Shown piece by piece: positions 43,182 to 52,016 of a DNA stretch of 64,000 nt. The notes beneath the pieces were generated by a model that made no database searches, was not told the origin of the DNA, and saw only the letters and a program-made list of their open reading frames with translations. The stretch is taken from assembly GCA_964342155.1 (NCBI GenBank), contig CAYFEQ010000003.1:1-64000 (forward strand), read 5' to 3'. Positions within the stretch are counted from its first letter, which is position 1, and each line of letters opens with the position of its first letter. This stretch comes from GCA-2701705 sp964342155 (GTDB taxonomy: Bacteria; Pseudomonadota; Gammaproteobacteria; GCA-002705445; GCA-002716945). Both the position numbers and the translations under genes were made by a program.

Positions 43182-44182
43182 TATCTTATATCACTAAATT
43201 GAGACAAAAAAGTTATGTCATTTTCAAAAAATACTTTCAAATCAGTAATTCCAAACTTAAGCATAGCTAATCTTTCAACCCCTATGCCAAAGGCATATCC
43301 TGAGTATTTTTTGTGATTAATGCCTACATTTGTAAGTACATTTGGGTGAACCATTCCACATCCTAAAACCTCTAGCCATTTGCCTTTGAATTTAATATCA
43401 ATTTCAGCAGAAGGTTCTGTAAATGGAAAATAAGAAGGTCTAAACCTAATTTCCATTTTTTCATTATTAAAGAACTCTTGTAAAAATTTAATTAACAAAC
43501 CTTTGAGATGACAAAAGTTAACGTTTCTATCAACATATAATCCTTCAACTTGGTGAAACATTGGAGAATGAGTTGGATCAGAGTCACATCTGTAAACTTT
43601 ACCTGGAGTCATGATTTTGATTGGAGGTTTCTCATTCAACATTGTGTGGATTTGAACAGATGATGTATGAGTCCTAAGAAGCATTTTGTCATTTAAATAA
43701 AAGGTATCATGCATATCACGAGCTGGATGATTTTTTGGAATATTGAGAGCTTCAAAGTTAAAAAAGTCATTTTCAATTTCTGGTCCATCTACTGAAATGA
43801 AACCATAATGAGCTAAAATAGTTTCGATTGATTCAAGTGTTAGGCTTATAGGATGTCGTGAACCATGTCCAATATTCTTCCCTGGTAAAGTAACATCGAA
43901 AAAATTAGATGCAGTGGTTAAAGATTTTTTATTTTTAGATTGAAGGATTGCATCATCAATTAAAGAAGATATTTCGGTCTTGACTGAGTTGAGGTCTTGC
44001 CCAATATTTTTTCTGTCTTCTACTTTTAGTTCTTTAATCTTATTAAATTCTAGGGTTACTTTTCCTTTTTTTCCTAAATAATTTGATTTAAGTAATATTA
44101 AATCATTATAAGAATTACATTCCTCTAATTTATTTTTAAATTCTGTGATTAAAAAAGAAAATTTTTTACTCAGAGGTGCCAA
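43181..44182 (-). CDS. pheS: Phenylalanine--tRNA ligase alpha subunit
   Basis: Catalytic subunit of the alpha2-beta2 enzyme. N-terminal coiled coil, then the class II core: GHGSRHPISL, ALNIPKNHPARDMHDTFY, the motif 2 region and motif 3 GYAFGIGVERLAML. 333 aa is normal. It follows rplT by 4 bp in the thrS-infC-rpmI-rplT-pheST run. Confidence 0.97.
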   Translation of the reverse strand: MAPLSKKFSFLITEFKNKLEECNSYNDLILLKSNYLGKKGKVTLEFNKIKELKVEDRKNIGQDLNSVKTEISSLIDDAILQSKNKKSLTTASNFFDVTLPGKNIGHGSRHPISLTLESIETILAHYGFISVDGPEIENDFFNFEALNIPKNHPARDMHDTFYLNDKMLLRTHTSSVQIHTMLNEKPPIKIMTPGKVYRCDSDPTHSPMFHQVEGLYVDRNVNFCHLKGLLIKFLQEFFNNEKMEIRFRPSYFPFTEPSAEIDIKFKGKWLEVLGCGMVHPNVLTNVGINHKKYSGYAFGIGVERLAMLKFGITDLKVFFENDITFLSQFSDIR

Positions 44183-44186
44183 TGTA

Positions 44187-44540
44187 TTAGTGTTCTTTTG
44201 TTAGTGACTTTATGAGCGCTGTAAAATTTTGAGCATTATTCATTGCTAAATCTGCAAGCATTTTTCGATTGAGTGTTATGTTTGATTTTTTTAGACTATT
44301 GATTAGTTGACTATACGACATATTATTCTGTCTAGCAGCAGCATTTATTTTAGAAATCCATAATGAACGAAATTGTCTTTTCTTTTGTTTTCTATCTCGA
44401 TAAGCATATTGTCCAGCTTTAATTACAGCTTGCTTCGCGACCCTAAATACCCTGCTTCTTGCTCCTCTATACCCTTTAGCAAGTTTAAGTATTTTTTTAT
44501 GTTTTGAATGTGCAACTACTCCGCGTTTTACTCTAGCCAT
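44187..44540 (-). CDS. rplT: 50S ribosomal protein L20 (bL20)
   Basis: 117 aa, MARVKRGVVAHSKHKKILKLAKGY at the start and SLWISKINAAARQN in the middle, both universal in L20. In E. coli L20 represses its own operon through the rpmI leader; I did not identify that pseudoknot here. Confidence 0.97.
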   Translation of the reverse strand: MARVKRGVVAHSKHKKILKLAKGYRGARSRVFRVAKQAVIKAGQYAYRDRKQKKRQFRSLWISKINAAARQNNMSYSQLINSLKKSNITLNRKMLADLAMNNAQNFTALIKSLTKEH

Positions 44541-44551
44541 AACTCTCTCAT

Positions 44552-44746
44552 TTAATAAGGCAACATTCTTTTAACTAATGCTTTGTCTGCTTTGCTGATG
44601 ACGGCATCGTCTCTAAGATGTCTTTTTCGTTTAGTACTTTTTTTTGTGAGTATATGCCTGCGATGAGATTGCGCTCTCTTGATTCCTCCAGAAGGTGCTT
44701 TTGTAAATCTCTTTGCTGCGCCTCTATTACTCTTCATTTTCGGCAT
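44552..44746 (-). CDS. rpmI: 50S ribosomal protein L35 (bL35)
   Basis: 64 aa basic protein: MPKMKSNRGAAKRF at the start, HILTKKSTKRKRHLR in the middle and VKRMLPY at the end. It lies between infC and rplT as usual. Confidence 0.97.
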   Translation of the reverse strand: MPKMKSNRGAAKRFTKAPSGGIKRAQSHRRHILTKKSTKRKRHLRDDAVISKADKALVKRMLPY

Positions 44747-44787
44747 ACTTTTTCCTCTTATTTATGCAAGCGCTAAGTATACTAGAT

Positions 44788-45303
44788 TTATTTCTTTGGC
44801 GCTATAACCATTACCATTTGCCGGCCTTCAAAGGATGGTATTTGCTCAACTATACCATAATTTTCTAGATCCTTTTGTATTCTGTCCAAAAAATCTCTTC
44901 CAATGACCTGGTGAGCAATCTCTCTTCCTCGAAAACGCATGGTTATTTTAGCTTTATCGCCACTTCCCAGAAATTTTATCAAACTCTTTAATTTAACTTG
45001 GTAATCAGCCTCCTCTGTATTAGGCCTAAATTTTACTTCCTTGACGTGCGTTTGTTTTTGTTTTTTCTTTGCTGAATGAGCTTTTTTTGATTGCTCAAAT
45101 TTAAATTTACCATAATCCATTATCCTGCAGACAGGTGGTTTTTCATTTGGGACAATTTCTACAAGATCTAAATCTTCCTCTTCAGCCATTGCTAAAGCTT
45201 TTTTTGTTTCAACAACGCCCACTTGTTTTCCATCAGATGATATCAGCCGAATTTCTGTAGCAAAAATTCTAGCATTCATCCTTAATCTTTTAGTGTTCGA
45301 TAT
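44788..45303 (-). CDS. infC: Translation initiation factor IF-3, probable ATA start
   Basis: IF3 with VCRIMDYGKFKFEQSKKA, VKEVKFRPNTEEADYQVKL and ITMRFRGREIAHQ. The first in-frame ATG (45279) would cut off conserved residues and has no spaced Shine-Dalgarno. Eight codons upstream an ATA (45303) sits 7 nt after AGGAG (45311-45315), giving MSNTKRLRMNARIFATEIRL, colinear with E. coli RINGEIRAQEVRL. IF3 genes classically start at AUU or other rare codons, which IF3 itself discriminates against (autoregulation). 171 aa. The Shine-Dalgarno overlaps the thrS stop. Confidence 0.9.
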   Translation of the reverse strand: MSNTKRLRMNARIFATEIRLISSDGKQVGVVETKKALAMAEEEDLDLVEIVPNEKPPVCRIMDYGKFKFEQSKKAHSAKKKQKQTHVKEVKFRPNTEEADYQVKLKSLIKFLGSGDKAKITMRFRGREIAHQVIGRDFLDRIQKDLENYGIVEQIPSFEGRQMVMVIAPKK

Positions 45304-45310
45304 AACTCTT

Positions 45311-45315
45311 CTCCT
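45311..45315 (-). promoter_or_regulatory. Shine-Dalgarno deciding the infC start
   Basis: AGGAG overlaps the thrS TAG stop and is 7 nt upstream of the ATA codon at 45303-45301. No comparable site precedes the downstream ATG. Confidence 0.7.
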
Positions 45316-47224
45316 ATTTTAATAATCTAGATTTATTAGCAACCAATTCTTTTATATTGCTAATAAAATCTTCTATTTTAATAGAACCTAAATCTTCACC
45401 AGATCTGGTTCTGATCGATACCTCATTCTTTGAGGCTTCCCTATCACCTATTATAACTAAATAAGGAATCCTTTTAAGGGTATGTTCTCTAATTTTATAG
45501 CTAATTTTCTCATTCCTTAAATCCATAATGGGCCTAAATGAATGAGTTTCTAGTAATTTAAGCAAATCTGTACAAGGCTTTTCTTGTTTTTCAGTTATAT
45601 TCATAATGACCATTTGAGTTGGCGCTAACCATAGAGGTAAGTCCCCTGCGTATTCTTCTAGCAAGATACCAACAAACCTTTCTAGAGAGCCTAAGATAGC
45701 TCTATGTATCATGACAGGATTTTCCTTATCTCCTTTTTCATTAACAAAATATGCATCTAATCTAGTTGGCATGGAAAAGTCTAGTTGTATTGTTCCAAGT
45801 TGCCATATTCTTCCAATCGAATCCTTCAGAGAAAAATCTATTTTTGGCCCATAAAATGCACCATCTCCGTCATTTAAAGACCAATCAATTTTTTGACTAT
45901 CAAGAGCTTGTTTAAGAGATTCTTCAGATTTATCCCATATTGACTCATCTCCCACTCTAAGTTTTGGTCTTGTAGACAGCTCTACTTTTATATTAGAAAA
46001 GCCAAAGTCTTCATATATCTGATAAATATTTTCTATTTGATTTTGTATTTCTTTTTCAATTTGATTTGTAGTACAAAAAATATGTGCATCATCTTGTGTG
46101 AATGCTCTGATTCTCATTAATCCATGTAAAGTTCCTGAAGGTTCATTCCTATGTACAAGTCCAAATTCAGCCAGTTTAATTGGAAGATCTTTATAGCTTT
46201 TAATTCCTTGATTAAAAATTTGTATATGTCCTGGGCAACTCATTGGTTTTATAGCATATTCACGATTTTCGGAACTTACATCATAAATAAGATCTGAAAA
46301 TTTATCTAGATGCCCAGATTTTTTCCAAAGACTCTTATCAAGAATCTGCGGCGTATTGATAATTTGATAATTATTTTTAACTAAAAAATTTGTTATATAT
46401 TGTTTAATTAAATTAAATATAGTCCAGCCTTGGTGATGCCAAAAAACCATACCAGGTGATTCTTCTTGAAAATGAAATAAATCAAGTTTTTTTCCAAGTC
46501 TTCTGTGATCCCTTTTTTCTGCTTCCTCAATTTGATGCAAGTATGTATCAAGGGCTTTCTTATCATTCCAAGCCGTTCCATATATACGCTGAAGAGCTTG
46601 ATTTTTTGAATCACCTTTCCAATAGGATCCAGATACTTTGGTGAGTTTAAAAGCCTTTAAATGCTTTGTATTAGTTAGATGCGGACCTCTACACATATCT
46701 ATATATTCTTCATGATGATAAATAGCAATAATCTCATTATCTGGGATTTCATCAATTAATTTTAATTTATAGTCCTCTTTACGTTTTTTAAAGACTTCAA
46801 TCGCTTTAGATTTGTCCACAACTTCACGTTCAACTTTATATTTCTTTGAGGCTAATTTTTTCATTAAAGATTCAATCTTATCAAGTTCTTTTTCAGAAAT
46901 AGTTTTTTTAGAATAAATATCATAATAAAATCCATTTTCAATTACTGGTCCAATTACCATCTTTATATCAGGATAAAGTTGTTTGATTGCATGACCAAAA
47001 ACATGAGCACAAGTATGCCTAATAATTTCCAAACCTTCTTGATCTGTATTTTTGATTAGTTTAATTGTGCAATTTTTATCAATTGAGTAGCTTAAATCAA
47101 CAAGCTCATTATCTATTTTAGCTGCAACAATATCATCAATTTTAAAGCTTGAATCTATTACATCTTCTATAGATTGATTTACTTCAATTGAGATATTTTT
47201 ATTTTCTATACTTATTTCTAACAT
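45314..47224 (-). CDS. thrS: Threonine--tRNA ligase
   Basis: TGS domain (residues 1-60), editing domain with HxxxH (RHTCAHVFGHAIKQL near 90) and the CRGPH zinc-type block near 185, then the class II core (FGLVHRNEPSGTLHGLMRIRAFTQDDAHIF) and C-terminal anticodon-binding domain. 636 aa is normal. First gene of the long translation operon; a tRNA-Val gene lies just upstream on the same strand. Confidence 0.97.
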   Translation of the reverse strand: MLEISIENKNISIEVNQSIEDVIDSSFKIDDIVAAKIDNELVDLSYSIDKNCTIKLIKNTDQEGLEIIRHTCAHVFGHAIKQLYPDIKMVIGPVIENGFYYDIYSKKTISEKELDKIESLMKKLASKKYKVEREVVDKSKAIEVFKKRKEDYKLKLIDEIPDNEIIAIYHHEEYIDMCRGPHLTNTKHLKAFKLTKVSGSYWKGDSKNQALQRIYGTAWNDKKALDTYLHQIEEAEKRDHRRLGKKLDLFHFQEESPGMVFWHHQGWTIFNLIKQYITNFLVKNNYQIINTPQILDKSLWKKSGHLDKFSDLIYDVSSENREYAIKPMSCPGHIQIFNQGIKSYKDLPIKLAEFGLVHRNEPSGTLHGLMRIRAFTQDDAHIFCTTNQIEKEIQNQIENIYQIYEDFGFSNIKVELSTRPKLRVGDESIWDKSEESLKQALDSQKIDWSLNDGDGAFYGPKIDFSLKDSIGRIWQLGTIQLDFSMPTRLDAYFVNEKGDKENPVMIHRAILGSLERFVGILLEEYAGDLPLWLAPTQMVIMNITEKQEKPCTDLLKLLETHSFRPIMDLRNEKISYKIREHTLKRIPYLVIIGDREASKNEVSIRTRSGEDLGSIKIEDFISNIKELVANKSRLLK

Positions 47225-47237
47225 AATATAATCTTCT

Positions 47238-47311
47238 TAGGCACGATTGGGTTCGAACCAACGACCTCCACCATGTCAAGGTGGCGCTCTAACCAGCTGA
47301 GCTACGCGCCT
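47238..47311 (-). tRNA. tRNA-Val (GAC)
   Basis: Minus strand from 47311: acceptor AGGCGCG pairs with CGTGCCT, D arm AGCTCAGCTGGTTAGAGC, anticodon arm CCACC-TTGACAT-GGTGG with GAC, T arm GTTGG-TTCGAAC-CCAAT. 74 nt. CCA is not encoded. Confidence 0.93.
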
Positions 47312-47388
47312 AAATTATGTAAAAATTAACACGGCGATAAATCTTTCTCAAGCTGTTTTATTTTTATAAAATTATTTAACCTCTCTCA

Positions 47389-49416
47389 TTAATATTTTTC
47401 TTTTTTATTTTTTGGCATATCCAAAAAGCTTTCTTGTAGAGATGTGATTTGATCTCTTAATTCTGCTGCTTTTTCAAACTCTAAATCTTTGGCGCACTCA
47501 AACATCTGGTTCTCTAACTTTTTAATAATTACATGTACATTTGATTCTTTGACTTTTGGAAATCTTTTTTTAACTTCCGAAATATGTGTAACTTTATCCA
47601 TAGTAGCTTTTGATAAATAAATATCTTCATCAAGATATTCTTTGATTGCCTTTTTTATCCCCTTTGGTTTGATATTATTCAATTTATTAAACTCAACTTG
47701 TATTTCTCTCCTCCTGTCAGTTTCATCAATTGCTTTTTTCATTGAACCAGTTAATTCATCTCCATATAGAATAACCCTTCCTTTTATATTTCTAGCAGCT
47801 CTTCCAATAGTTTGTATCAAAGACCTTTCAGATCTCAAAAAACCTTCTTTGTCTGCATCTAATATAGCTACCAGTTCCACTTCTGGTAAATCTAATCCTT
47901 CTCGTAATAGATTAATACCAACTAGAACATCAAATTCACCCTGTCTTAAGCCCCTTATTATTTCAACCCTATCAATTGTAGTTATGTCTGAATGTAAGTA
48001 TCTGACTCTTATATTAAAACCTTCAAGATAATCAGTTAAATTCTCAGCCATTTTTTTTGTCAGTGTTGTAATTAACACTCTATTATTATTTTTGACTACC
48101 TTGTTTATTTCAGACAAAACATCCTCTACCTGATTAGAGGATGGTCTTACTTCAACATGCGGATCAATTAATCCTGTTGGACGTATAACCTGTTCAACTA
48201 TATGTGTTGAATTATCTATTTCATAAGGTCCTGGCGTTGCGGAAACATAAAGCGTTTGAAATTTATATTTTTCAAACTCACCAAACTGTAAAGGTCTGTT
48301 ATCTAATGCTGAAGGCAATCTAAATCCATATTCAACTAAAGTTTCCTTTCTTGATTTATCTCCTCTATACATACCACCAAGCTGTGGAACAGTTACATGG
48401 CTTTCATCTATTATTATCATGCCATCTTTCGGCATATAGTCTAGCAAGCATGGCGGAGGACAACCTGCGCCTCTTCCGCAAATATATCTTGAGTAATTTT
48501 CAATACCAGAACAATAACCCATTTCTTGTATCATTTCTAAGTCAAAATTGGTTCTCTCTTTTAGTCTTTGCAACTCTAATAATTTATTTTCCTTTCTTAG
48601 GAATTTTAATCTATCCTCTAATTCTTTTTTAATTTCTATAATGGCATTATCCAAAATTTCTTTTGGTGTAACATAATGTGTTTTAGGATAAATTGTACAT
48701 CTCTTTATTTTTTTTAAAATCTCTCCTGTTAATGGATCAAAGGTATAGAGATTTTCAATCTCATCTCCGCATAGCTCAGCTCTTATCGCTTCTCTTTCAG
48801 AATCAGCTGGAAAAATATCTATAATCTCACCTCTAACCTGATAAGTTCCTCTTCTGAGCTCTAAATCATTTCTCGCGTATTGTAATTCACTGAGTCTTCT
48901 TAAAATTTTTCTCTGATCTATAATGTCTCCAATTACCATATGCAAAATCATTTTAAAATAAGTGTTTGGGTCGCCTAAACCATAAATAGCTGACACTGTT
49001 CCAATAACAATCGCATCATTTCTCTCAAATAGAGATTTTGTAGCAGACAATCTCATCTGCTCTATATGTTCATTCAATGAAGCATCTTTCTCTATATATG
49101 TATCAGAAACAGGGACGTATGCTTCTGGTTGATAATAATCATAATATGAAACAAAATACTCAACTGAGTTCTTTGGGAAAAAATCTCTCATTTCAGTATA
49201 TAATTGAGCCGCTAATGTCTTATTAGGAGCAATTATGAGAGTCGTTTTGTTGGTCTTTTCAATCAGATGCGCCATAGTAAAAGTTTTTCCAGACCCGGTA
49301 ACTCCCAAAAGAGTCTGGTGAGGAACACCTTTTTGGATACCTTCAAACAACGCATTGATCGCTTTGGGTTGATCGCCAGATGCTTTAAGTTTGGTGCTGA
49401 GAATTAATTTCCTCAT
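47389..49416 (-). CDS. uvrB: UvrABC excinuclease subunit B
   Basis: Damage-verifying helicase-like subunit. Walker A GVTGSGKTFTM near residue 39, beta-hairpin YYDYYQPEAYVP near 91, DEAD-type IIDESHVT, motif VI QTIGRAARN and a C-terminal UVR coiled coil (LENQMFECAKDLEFEKAAELRDQI) that binds UvrC. 675 aa is normal. Monocistronic. Confidence 0.97.
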   Translation of the reverse strand: MRKLILSTKLKASGDQPKAINALFEGIQKGVPHQTLLGVTGSGKTFTMAHLIEKTNKTTLIIAPNKTLAAQLYTEMRDFFPKNSVEYFVSYYDYYQPEAYVPVSDTYIEKDASLNEHIEQMRLSATKSLFERNDAIVIGTVSAIYGLGDPNTYFKMILHMVIGDIIDQRKILRRLSELQYARNDLELRRGTYQVRGEIIDIFPADSEREAIRAELCGDEIENLYTFDPLTGEILKKIKRCTIYPKTHYVTPKEILDNAIIEIKKELEDRLKFLRKENKLLELQRLKERTNFDLEMIQEMGYCSGIENYSRYICGRGAGCPPPCLLDYMPKDGMIIIDESHVTVPQLGGMYRGDKSRKETLVEYGFRLPSALDNRPLQFGEFEKYKFQTLYVSATPGPYEIDNSTHIVEQVIRPTGLIDPHVEVRPSSNQVEDVLSEINKVVKNNNRVLITTLTKKMAENLTDYLEGFNIRVRYLHSDITTIDRVEIIRGLRQGEFDVLVGINLLREGLDLPEVELVAILDADKEGFLRSERSLIQTIGRAARNIKGRVILYGDELTGSMKKAIDETDRRREIQVEFNKLNNIKPKGIKKAIKEYLDEDIYLSKATMDKVTHISEVKKRFPKVKESNVHVIIKKLENQMFECAKDLEFEKAAELRDQITSLQESFLDMPKNKKEKY

Positions 49417-49485
49417 AAATCATATTTTAACATGAAGTTTACTTAAAAGACCCTTTTTGATAATATCTTATTCAAGGAAACTAAG

Positions 49486-50661
49486 TTGACAATCTCAAAA
49501 AGGATAAAATTAATAAACCCTTCATCTACGATGGCTCTTACCGCAAGAGCAAATGAAATGCGTCAAAAAGGAATGGATGTCATTATTCTTACAGTTGGTG
49601 AACCTGACTTTGATACTCCAAACCATATTAAAGAAGCAGCTCATTCTGCTATTGATTCAGGTTCTACTAAATATACTGCTGTAGATGGGACTCCAGCCCT
49701 AAAGGAAGCAATAAAATATAAGCTAGAAAATGAAAATGGGTTAATTTATTCTCCAGAACAAATAATTGCATCTAATGGTTGTAAACAGTCTTTATTCAAT
49801 TTTTTACAGGTTTTCCTTGATGAAGGAGATGAAGTTATAATCCCAACACCTTACTGGGTATCATATGTAGATATGGTTAGATATGCAGGCGGTAAACCAA
49901 TATTCCTTGAAACTGCATATGACAATAATTTGAATATTGATATTAGTAAATTAAAAAATATTATTACCGATAAAACTAAATTATTTTTATTAAATAGCCC
50001 TAATAATCCAAGTGGCAAATACTTCGATTCTCAGACATTGAAGCAAGTCGCAGAGATATTACTTCAGCATAAAAATATTTATGTTGCCACTGATGATATT
50101 TATGAACATGTAATCTGGCATAAAGAGAAGTTTCATAACATGCTCAATGTTTGCAGTGAGCTTTCTGATCGCACAATTATTTTTAATGGAATTTCTAAAG
50201 CATATGCTATGACTGGTTGGAGAATAGGTTATGCTGCTGGTCCAAAAGAGATTATAAAAGCAATGAAAACTCTACAATCTCAAAGTACATCTTGTCCAAG
50301 CTCAGTATCACAAGCGGCTGCTTGCGAAGCGCTAACAAAAAAATGTGAAGAAATTACCACTATGAACTCAGAGTATAAAAAAAGACATGATTTAGTAGTC
50401 AATGGCTTAAATAAAATTGAAGGTGTAGATTGCAAGGATACAGATGGAACATTCTATATTTTCCCTTCATTCAAAAATTTAATAAAAAATAACGATAAAT
50501 TCAAAAATGACAAGGAGCTTGCTGCATACCTTCTAGAAGAAGCTAAGGTTGCAGTTGTTCCAGGAAGCGCATTTGGTTTTGAAGGACATTTAAGAATATC
50601 AATTGCACTTGATATGAGTTCGCTTGAAACAGCATTGAAAAGAATGGCAACTTGTTTGTAG
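49486..50661 (+). CDS. Class I pyridoxal-phosphate aminotransferase, aspartate-aminotransferase-like
   Basis: 391 aa, type I-gamma/AspB-like. Substrate block VGEPDFDTP near residue 37, NSPNNPSGK near 168, PLP-lysine block FNGISKAYAMTGWRIGY near 232, and C-terminal RISIAL with the carboxylate-binding Arg. The start is TTG 49486, with AAGGA 7-8 nt upstream; the first ATG would remove the family N-terminus. Substrate is probably aspartate, but aromatic or prephenate use cannot be excluded. A tRNA-Asn gene lies on the opposite strand, 3 bp after the stop. Confidence 0.88.
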   Translation: MTISKRIKLINPSSTMALTARANEMRQKGMDVIILTVGEPDFDTPNHIKEAAHSAIDSGSTKYTAVDGTPALKEAIKYKLENENGLIYSPEQIIASNGCKQSLFNFLQVFLDEGDEVIIPTPYWVSYVDMVRYAGGKPIFLETAYDNNLNIDISKLKNIITDKTKLFLLNSPNNPSGKYFDSQTLKQVAEILLQHKNIYVATDDIYEHVIWHKEKFHNMLNVCSELSDRTIIFNGISKAYAMTGWRIGYAAGPKEIIKAMKTLQSQSTSCPSSVSQAAACEALTKKCEEITTMNSEYKKRHDLVVNGLNKIEGVDCKDTDGTFYIFPSFKNLIKNNDKFKNDKELAAYLLEEAKVAVVPGSAFGFEGHLRISIALDMSSLETALKRMATCL

Positions 50662-50664
50662 ATA

Positions 50665-50737
50665 CTCCCCGGGACGGACTCGAACCGCCGACCTGGTGAT
50701 TAACAGTCACTCGCTCTACCAACTGAGCTACCGGGGA
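50665..50737 (-). tRNA. tRNA-Asn (GTT)
   Basis: Minus strand from 50737: acceptor TCCCCGG pairs with CCGGGGA, D arm AGCTCAGTTGGTAGAGC, anticodon loop CTGTTAA with GTT, T arm GGCGG-TTCGAGT-CCGTC. The outermost anticodon-stem pair is A-C. 73 nt, CCA not encoded. Confidence 0.93.
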
Positions 50738-50785
50738 ATAAACTAAAACATCATATTATTAATAAGCAAAATCATCAATTACTTT

Positions 50786-51655
50786 CTAAAATTTTAATGT
50801 CTTCAAATATTTCTTAAATGGTTTTTTTACCTCAGAATGATCAAGAGCATATTCAACATTTGCTTTCAAATATCCAATCTTACTGCCACAATCAAATCTC
50901 TGGCCTGAAAACTTGTATCCTAAAACTTCATCAGTAGAAAGCAATTTACTGATAGCATCTGTAATTTGAATCTCTTTTCCTAGTGCCGGTTTAGTGTTTT
51001 CAATCATTTTAAAAATATTGGGTGTAAAAATATATCGCCCTACTACAGCTAAATTAGATTTTGCAACTGTTGGTTTAGGTTTTTCAACGATAGATTTTAT
51101 TTCAAAAATATTTTTCTTTTTTGGTAAGCCTTCTATAATGCCATATTTATCAGTATGGCTTTTATGAATTTCTTCAATAGCTAAAATATTCGCATTAAAT
51201 TTACTTTTAATATTTAACATTTGTTTAATTGTAGGAATTTTTGATTTAATTAAATCATCAGCAAGTATTACTACAAAATCATTGTCTCCTACTATCTCTT
51301 TTGCACAATAAATAGCATGACCCAATCCTAATGGACTTTCTTGTCTTACAAAATTACAACATATGTTCTTTGGTATTATTTTTTTTATTATTCTTAAAAG
51401 ATTTAATTTTTTTTTATTTTTAAGATCTGCCTCTAGTTCTGGTATAGAATCAAAATGATCTATAATTGCATTCTTTGTTCTACCTATAACAAATATTAAT
51501 TCATTAATACCCGAGGCAATGGCTTCTTCAGCAGCATATTGAATTAATGGTTTATCTACAATTGGCAACATCTCTTTTGGGCTAGCCTTCGTAGCAGGCA
51601 AGAATCGTGTTCCTAGACCGGCTACAGGAAACACAGCTTTCTTTATTTTTTTCAT
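50786..51655 (-). CDS. galU: UTP--glucose-1-phosphate uridylyltransferase
   Basis: Makes UDP-glucose for envelope polysaccharides. Nucleotide block VFPVAGLGTRFLPATKASPKEMLP (about residues 8-31), IEEAIASG-like EEAIASGINELIFV, then VEKP and the C-terminal RFDCGSKIGYL. 289 aa is normal. Monocistronic, divergent from fdxA. Confidence 0.95.
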   Translation of the reverse strand: MKKIKKAVFPVAGLGTRFLPATKASPKEMLPIVDKPLIQYAAEEAIASGINELIFVIGRTKNAIIDHFDSIPELEADLKNKKKLNLLRIIKKIIPKNICCNFVRQESPLGLGHAIYCAKEIVGDNDFVVILADDLIKSKIPTIKQMLNIKSKFNANILAIEEIHKSHTDKYGIIEGLPKKKNIFEIKSIVEKPKPTVAKSNLAVVGRYIFTPNIFKMIENTKPALGKEIQITDAISKLLSTDEVLGYKFSGQRFDCGSKIGYLKANVEYALDHSEVKKPFKKYLKTLKF

Positions 51656-51686
51656 AATGGTAATATTATTTTAATAAAAAAATTCA

Positions 51687-52010
51687 ATGACATATGTTAT
51701 CACAGAAAACTGTATAAAGTGTAAATATACTGATTGTGTTGAAGTATGTCCAGTTGATTGCTTTCATGAAGGTCCGAATTTTTTAGTCATTAATCCAGAC
51801 GAGTGTATTGATTGCTCTCTGTGTGAACCTGAATGTCCTATAGATGCAATTGTTTCTGATGAAGACATTAAAGACGATGATAAAAAGTTCCTTGAAATTA
51901 ATGAAAGACTTTCTAAAAAATGGCCGGTTCTTGCTCAAGCAAAAGATGCGCCAGCTGATGCCAAGGAATGGGAAAATAAAAAAAATAAGCTTAAGCTGTT
52001 AGAAGAATAA
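51687..52010 (+). CDS. fdxA: FdxA-type 7Fe ferredoxin
   Basis: 107 aa electron carrier. Cysteines at 9, 12, 17, 21 and 25 in the first half and CIDCSLCEPECP (40, 43, 46, 50) in the second fit one [3Fe-4S] and one [4Fe-4S] cluster, as in Azotobacter FdI-type ferredoxins. The C-terminal 50 residues are charged. Converges with dnaB (6 bp gap). Partner not evident. Confidence 0.93.
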   Translation: MTYVITENCIKCKYTDCVEVCPVDCFHEGPNFLVINPDECIDCSLCEPECPIDAIVSDEDIKDDDKKFLEINERLSKKWPVLAQAKDAPADAKEWENKKNKLKLLEE

Positions 52011-52016
52011 TCTAAG

